From positions 496,001 through 560,000 of the forward strand of contig CM071591.1 of assembly GCA_036429605.1 (NCBI GenBank): DNA of 64,000 nucleotides, in the 5' to 3' direction. How positions within the stretch are numbered: the first letter of the stretch is position 1; each line of letters starts with the position of its first letter. Below are positions 58,783-64,000 of this stretch, in pieces. The position numbers were made by a program, and so were the translations under genes. Source of the DNA: Cladobotryum mycophilum. Its lineage: Eukaryota; Ascomycota; Sordariomycetes; Hypocreales; Hypocreaceae. The notes under the pieces are model-generated. The model did no database searches. It was not told where the DNA came from and worked only from the letters and a program-made list of their open reading frames with translations.

Positions 58783-60630
58783 TTAGCAAATGGCATGTGT
58801 CTTGCCATGCTTTCCTTGAAGTGAGTGCTCCTCGCTCTATCATCCAGTCATTAGTATCAACGCAATTAACATCGTGAAAGAAAAAGAGACTCACCTCGTA
58901 ATGTGTAGTAGCGCGGCGCTTAAGATGCTTGGACTTGCCAGCAGATGTGACATGGTCTTGGATGTACTCCTGTTGCTTCTTAACCGTCTCGGCATCCGTC
59001 TTGTCCAACATTCCGATGCAAAGTTTCATGTCGTCAAGCAACATGTCACATCTGCTCTTGGAAAAGTCCTCTCGAACAACAACACGCAGCATCTTCATCT
59101 GCTCAGTGTGGGGTGCCATGGTGTATGCAGGGACAACCCAGCCACGAGAGCGCAAAGTATGCGCCAAGGCAAATTCGTCATAGTGTCTATCTTTGCCGCC
59201 CTCTTTCACAGTAGGGAAACGGAAAGCAACGAGGGGAAGGCCGCGGCCAGAGCGTTCAGACATGATGGTGAAGCCGAGACCCTCCAGAGAATCAGTTAGG
59301 TAGTCGGCTGTACGAGTAAGGTTGCTCATGATGGACTCGTAGCCCTTCTTGCCGAGGCGAATAAATTGGTAGTACTGACCAATGACTTGAGAGGCTCCCT
59401 TTGAGAAGTTGAGCGTAAAGGAGGACTGTTCCGCACCAAGGTAGTTGATGTTGAAAATGAGGTCCTGAGGGAGGTACTCGGTGGAACGCCAGACAACCCA
59501 GCCAACACCAGGGTATACAAGACCATACTATTTTATACCAAGTTAGCCATGGTGAAATGATTTTTCCAAATGAGATTTGGTGAACAAACCTTGTGACCAG
59601 AGACGTTGATGGAGACAACCTTTTCCAGTCGGAAGTCCCACTCGAGATCAGGGACGACAAAGGGGGCAACGAAACCACCACTGGCGGCATCGACGTGGAT
59701 GCCGACATCTAGTCCCTTCTCAATCAAGAGATCATTGACTGCCTTGACATCTTCATAATGCCCAGTGTAGGTAGTTCCAAGGAGGACAGCAATTCCGATG
59801 GTGTTCTCATCAACAAGCTTGACCGTCTCCTCTGGGTCAATGACAAATCGATCCGGGGTGCAGTAAACAAACTTTTCTTCAATCTCAAAATAGCGGGCAG
59901 CCTTTTCCCAGCAGACCTGAACGGCAGAGGACATGATGATGTTGGGCTTGTCGGTGGGCTTGCCCTCGGCCTGGCGGCGCAACTTCCAGCGCCTCTTCAT
60001 GGCCAGGACACCGAGCATGATGGCCTCGGAGGAACCAATGCAGGACGTGCCAATGCTAGTACCAGCTGGAGCATGATAGAGGTTACCGATCATGTTCACG
60101 CAGCGGTTCTGGATCTCGGCAGACTGGGGATATTCCTCATAATCGATGAAGTTTTTGGAAAAGGACTCTGTCATGAGCTTCTCAGCCTCATCTTCCTGAA
60201 AATGACGTATTAGTAGAGATCCTTGCTTGGGTTGAGTTTGGAGGGGGTATAAGAACTCACCATGTATGTTGTAACAAAGGAGGCCAGGCTGCTTCAGTTA
60301 GCAAAAAAACAGCCTCACATTAAGACATGGACTTGGGGCTTACTTGAGCTTGGGGTTGTTGTCCAAGCTGAGATGGTCCTTGATCATGTGGTAGGCAATA
60401 TCGCGGGGCATCTGGCAATCGGGAATCTTGTGCTTTGGCAAGTCCTGGCCTGCGAAGCGAGAGGCATAGACACTGGTGGAGAATTCATCCTCGTAGCTGG
60501 CGAGTCTGAGCTGCGAAAGGCTCTTGTGAATGCCCCCGGTTTGTTCAACGGTCAAGGTATCCCTGGGCGCCGTCTCCTTGGGTAAGGGAGAGCGAGACCG
60601 GGATCGAGAAACAGCACTGAGGTGAACCAT
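58783..60630 (-). CDS. Glutamate decarboxylase
   Basis: Five exons fit: 60344-60630, 60261-60288 (28 bp), 59590-60195, 58895-59527 and 58783-58836, introns 55-65 bp, giving 535 aa. It is a group II PLP decarboxylase: EYPQSAEIQNRCVNMIGNLYH near residue 125, TSCIGSSEAIMLGVLAMKRR, HVDAASGGFVAPFVVP and the PLP lysine K307 in INVSGHK. It turns glutamate into GABA, the first step of the GABA shunt, in the cytosol. The ending reads GKHGKTHAIC, found only when the last intron (donor GTGAGT, acceptor GATGATAG) is removed; the plain open frame to 58697 is wrong. The second exon has only 28 bases (NLASFVTTYM) and is needed to keep the frame. In fungi GAD often supports spore germination and stress tolerance; that is family knowledge only. 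Confidence 0.93.
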
Positions 60631-62861
60631 TGTGACGACTGGAGTATGTGGGTGTGTTATTCAAACTTTTGGGGTTGATTGAATGAATGGATGAATGGAT
60701 GAATGAAGAGAAGAGAAGTATGGGTAGGTAGGTATGGAAAGGGAATTGAGAAGAGGGATTGACTGAAGCTATAAATGAAAGATCAGCCGGCAGGCAGAGT
60801 ACCTAGTACCTACCTACCTATAGTACAGGTAAGGTAAAAGGAGGAAGACAGGAGAGAAGACAGTGGAGAGAGGGAGTGACGACAGCGAAGGAGTGGCAGC
60901 ACTACTAACCAGCAAGAGCTCCCATCCCTGATGAGGGGTTCCCACAATTGGCAAGTGTGGCATGTGTGGTGTGTGTGTATGTGTACCTTGGGAGGAGGTA
61001 CTTTTCATGCATGGTCGAACAAAACTCCTTGTACGTACAACTGCCGGGCATGAAACGTATTTTTTTTTGGCAATGGATGGGAATGGAGACATGCAACGTC
61101 GTGCAGCATGTATCTAATAGGTCTAGTATTGGGTACGAGATGTGAGCTGCGTACAGATTTAGTAGATACAAGCAAAGCAAGCACCTGATAAGTGACCTGA
61201 CCATGAACATCCATCCATAAGTACCTAAGTAGTACCTAGTAATGCCGTACCTATAGTCCATCTACTCTACCTTACCTTGTCCTAGCAATCCATTCCAATG
61301 GCAATACGGGCTGCCTCTCAAAAACAAAACAAAACAAAACAAAACATGGATGCATTATCAACTTACATTGGATGGTACATTATTACCTAGTAGTGGGGGG
61401 ATGTGATGGATGCGATGCGAGATGGGTGTGTTGCAAAAGCTACCCCTCCCCCTCACTTGTGGCTGCAACCTGCGCATACAGCTCCAGCTACTACAGCAAC
61501 TAGAATACAGCAGCAGCTCCCTGCTATGTAGCTCATCCATACCAGTATTATAGGTACCTCTAGGTAGCATCAACTGTAATCAATGCATGCGACAAGGATA
61601 CCAATCTGATGGAACACACCCCCTCCCCCTCTTCATCGGTTCTGACGGCCTGTAGATACAGTATCTCAGAAATTATTTATTTCTTCTTCCGAGCAAGTCA
61701 ATAGCAAAAAGGGGGGATATTGCAGGGAACGAGCTGAACCCATAGACCCAAGGTTTAGTGCTGCCATTCCCACAAGTCCCGGGGGGAAAGCCCTCTGCCA
61801 AAAGCTTGTTGATAATAATGTGTGACATGATATGCACATTTCGTCACAGATAATGATACTTATTTTCGATACGGACGTGCCGGCCTCCCGGACACTGCCC
61901 CCCCCCCCCCCAGCAGATGCACGTTGCCAGAAAGCCCCAAGTAACGAGTAACAACTCATTACCATCCAAAGGGGGAAAAGGTTCAAGAAGAGCCACTTCT
62001 CCCCCCTCTTCCCTCGGGGTGGCAAATATCGGACTTTTCGGGAGGTTTGTCACTGTAGTAAAAAGCTCGATCAGGTGGGGTTGGGAGGGGGGGAGGAAGA
62101 GGGACAAAGTGATGGTCCGATATCAGTTACTGTTTGACGATATGAGATGGGCGTATATTTGTCTCACCATCAGTATAGAATCACGCCCAATTGTCTTACG
62201 ACAAACAACATCGATTATAATCAAGAAAATGGAATATCAAAGAAACATGTCCTTCATATAGGATGGAGACATGTGCAAGTAAAATGCGTCCCGGACATTC
62301 TACGAGAAACAACGAGGCTCAGTAGATACAACAGTGAGCAAAGGTGGGGAAAGTTGACGATGCAACCCTCAACCAATCATCTCAGCCCATCCATATGCAT
62401 CTGATACTACAACTCCCACTCACATAACAAACCAACCCATCTCCAGAACGGACTTTTCAATTGTAAGCCAGGAACAAACTAACCCACAAACTAATTCTTC
62501 CTTAAACTCAATCAAACTCACCGCTCTTCTCTGCCAATCTTGATAGGTGGCAAGAATCATCGCATTACTGGGGGAGCTCATAGTCGCAGTCAGCATTACA
62601 ATGACATTGCAACAAGCTTAAATCGCGGGATGGCACGGCACGGCCTTCAACAAAGACTTGTTTCTCTACCAAAGCTCAATATATGTCATAAAGTACCGGG
62701 TACTACTATATGTAACTTCAGTACGTCTTCTATGTAATTATATACAATCAGAATAGGTAGGCATTCCTTGTCCCCCTCCCAAGTCAAAAAGCAAGCTCCA
62801 CATCGGTATTTCGTACATTATAGTCGTCTCAAATGCAAAAAAAAAATCATGAAAAAAGCCA
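60631..62861. other. Intergenic region upstream of the decarboxylase
   Basis: 2.2 kb without a gene. The decarboxylase promoter side holds GGATGAAT repeats (60,683-60,705), TACCTACC runs (60,800-60,823) and another near 61,219. AAAAC repeats lie at 61,319-61,346 and a C run near 61,900-61,911. The far end probably holds the 3' region of the lipase-like gene. Confidence 0.45.
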
Positions 62862-64000
62862 TTAGTCCTCATCCGCCCTGCCTGTAAGCCCACTAGCCAA
62901 GCCCTGCATTCTCCGGCCCAGCAAGTCATCTGAGCTGGTGAGCTTCACTAAACTCTTGTTGCCCCTGAGCTTCTTGCTTCTTCGGCCGTTGCGCTCGGGC
63001 TGGCCTTCTCCATTCACCGGCGGTGGCGATGTCGAGTTCTCGTCACTGGTCTTCTGGCCGTTTGTCTCAGACGACTGCGCAAGATTCCTGCCCCGGGATA
63101 GCTTGGTCATGCTAATCTCCAACGGCTTATCTTCATCGCCACTTGATTCCGCCATGGAATACCGTCGACCGCGACCGCGGGCTTCTTCTCTGGCGGCGGC
63201 GTGTGCCTCTCTGGCTCTTTCAGCCCGTTGATGCTCAGCATCGGTGAAGAGTTGTTCGAACCACGCAGCACTTCGTTCATAGTGTTTCCATGCCGGAGGG
63301 TATATTCCAGGGAATTGCATGAAACCATGAGACGTCCCAGGAATAAGCAACACTTCCGCTACCTCCCTATCATCAAATGCCCAATCATCATCCGAGTCAA
63401 CCGAACGGGAGAGCTTTGCTCGTGCAGCTGCCTCCTTGGCACGCCTCAATCGCCCAGCAAAGACGACCGTGTCATCCACCAAAGGATCCCGCTCGCCAGT
63501 CATAAAGTAAGTCTTGGGGAACTTGGCTAGCAAAGCTTCGGGAGCAAGCACGGGACTCAAGAGGTAGTCCTTTGCAAAGTCGGGTCGGTTGTGTGGGCCG
63601 ATGTATAGGATGATCATGGCGCGCATCAGCTCAGGGGTCAAGACTCGATCATTGAAATAGGAAATCATCGAGGATGTGGCCAATCGGGTCCTCATAGGTT
63701 CCGGATGATGAGACATGCTCTTTTTCTCGCCCGGGAATTGAGGGGCATTGAGAGATTGTGGACCTTTGTGTGAATACTCGGGGCGAGGCGTTGGTATCGC
63801 TAGCAAATCGGGATTCGCTTTCGGCGTGGGTGTGTCATCCTCCTCGTCCGAATGATGTGGCGTACCAACAAGATCGTTATACTGCATGCTCTTCCGTCGC
63901 ACAATCGCTTTGTTGGTGTTTCTCATTCTGCGGTCACGAATCAGGGACATTTGCTCATCCGACATCCAGTTGCCAATGTTCGCATCCAGTGCAGGATAAA
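62862..64000 (-). CDS. Hormone-sensitive-lipase-like alpha/beta hydrolase, C-terminal part
   Basis: The frame is open to the window edge, so the N-terminal part with the nucleophile serine is missing. At least 378 residues are present. At the edge it reads YPALDANIGNWMSDEQ. The acid of the triad lies in TYFMTGERDPLVDDTVVF and the histidine in IPGTSHGFMQF, as in the hormone-sensitive-lipase family. An unusual acidic insert (VDSDDDWAFDDREV) separates the two. After the hydrolase core comes a charged coil (EREAHAAAREEARGRG type) and a Ser/Lys-rich tail of about 100 residues. Fungal members are annotated as lipase/esterase proteins acting on neutral lipids; the substrate is unknown. The 14 bp after the ATG at 63965 upstream are also open, so that ATG is internal. 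Confidence 0.88.
   Translation of the reverse strand, partial: YPALDANIGNWMSDEQMSLIRDRRMRNTNKAIVRRKSMQYNDLVGTPHHSDEEDDTPTPKANPDLLAIPTPRPEYSHKGPQSLNAPQFPGEKKSMSHHPEPMRTRLATSSMISYFNDRVLTPELMRAMIILYIGPHNRPDFAKDYLLSPVLAPEALLAKFPKTYFMTGERDPLVDDTVVFAGRLRRAKEAAARAKLSRSVDSDDDWAFDDREVAEVLLIPGTSHGFMQFPGIYPPAWKHYERSAAWFEQLFTDAEHQRAERAREAHAAAREEARGRGRRYSMAESSGDEDKPLEISMTKLSRGRNLAQSSETNGQKTSDENSTSPPPVNGEGQPERNGRRSKKLRGNKSLVKLTSSDDLLGRRMQGLASGLTGRADED

Noticed and set aside
1..64000. CRISPR arrays, bacterial operons, rDNA repeats or telomere repeats
   Set aside because: The only tandem repeats are simple microsatellites; gene structure is eukaryotic and no spacer-repeat pattern was seen.

Overview
This window looks like nuclear DNA of a filamentous ascomycete, most likely Sordariomycetes/Hypocreales. 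The evidence is short GT-AG introns (about 55-125 bp), a dispersed 5S rRNA gene, a BrlA-type conidiation regulator, 2EXR and F-box/LRR families, and a transposon bearing a RIP-like mutation signature. The order and family are inferred from protein resemblance; nothing fixes the genus.

Left part (1-15 kb): an F-box-like membrane protein (2481-3637, -), an RNA-dependent RNA polymerase of the RNA-silencing type (5968-9886, -), an EthD-like/alpha-beta hydrolase fusion (11194-12801, +) and a 2EXR-domain protein (13107-14492, -).

Middle part (15-28 kb): gene-poor. It holds a 5S rRNA gene (16960-17077, -) and a complete hAT-type DNA transposon (18161-22113) with 8-bp target duplications. The transposon core is extremely A+T-rich and has lost TpG but kept CpA on the + strand, which suggests RIP-like deamination mainly on one strand. 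Nested inside is a clean, 5'-truncated LINE (20152-20665) with its own 13-bp target duplication and poly(A), so it arrived after the mutation episode. A weak candidate gene follows at 23681-24082.

Right part (28-64 kb): an F-box/LRR-like protein (27969-30522, -), brlA (35307-36516, -) isolated in large gene-free flanks (4.8 kb downstream, 8.6 kb upstream), then a compact housekeeping block: eIF2B gamma (45141-47105, -), a peroxin-22-like protein (47748-49120, +), the SAGA subunit Spt20 (50062-53235, +), Atg27 (54034-55273, +), acetylornithine aminotransferase (56079-57686, +), glutamate decarboxylase (58783-60630, -) and the C-terminal part of a hormone-sensitive-lipase-like hydrolase running off the right edge (62862-64000, -).

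The genes are not one pathway. The linking theme on the left is genome defence: an RdRP gene lies about 8 kb from a transposon that shows mutational silencing. The eIF2B gamma gene, expected to be essential, carries an apparent 1-base loss in a C homopolymer, best explained as a sequence error. No new multi-gene system could be demonstrated; the most unusual structure is the nested transposon with strand-asymmetric mutation.
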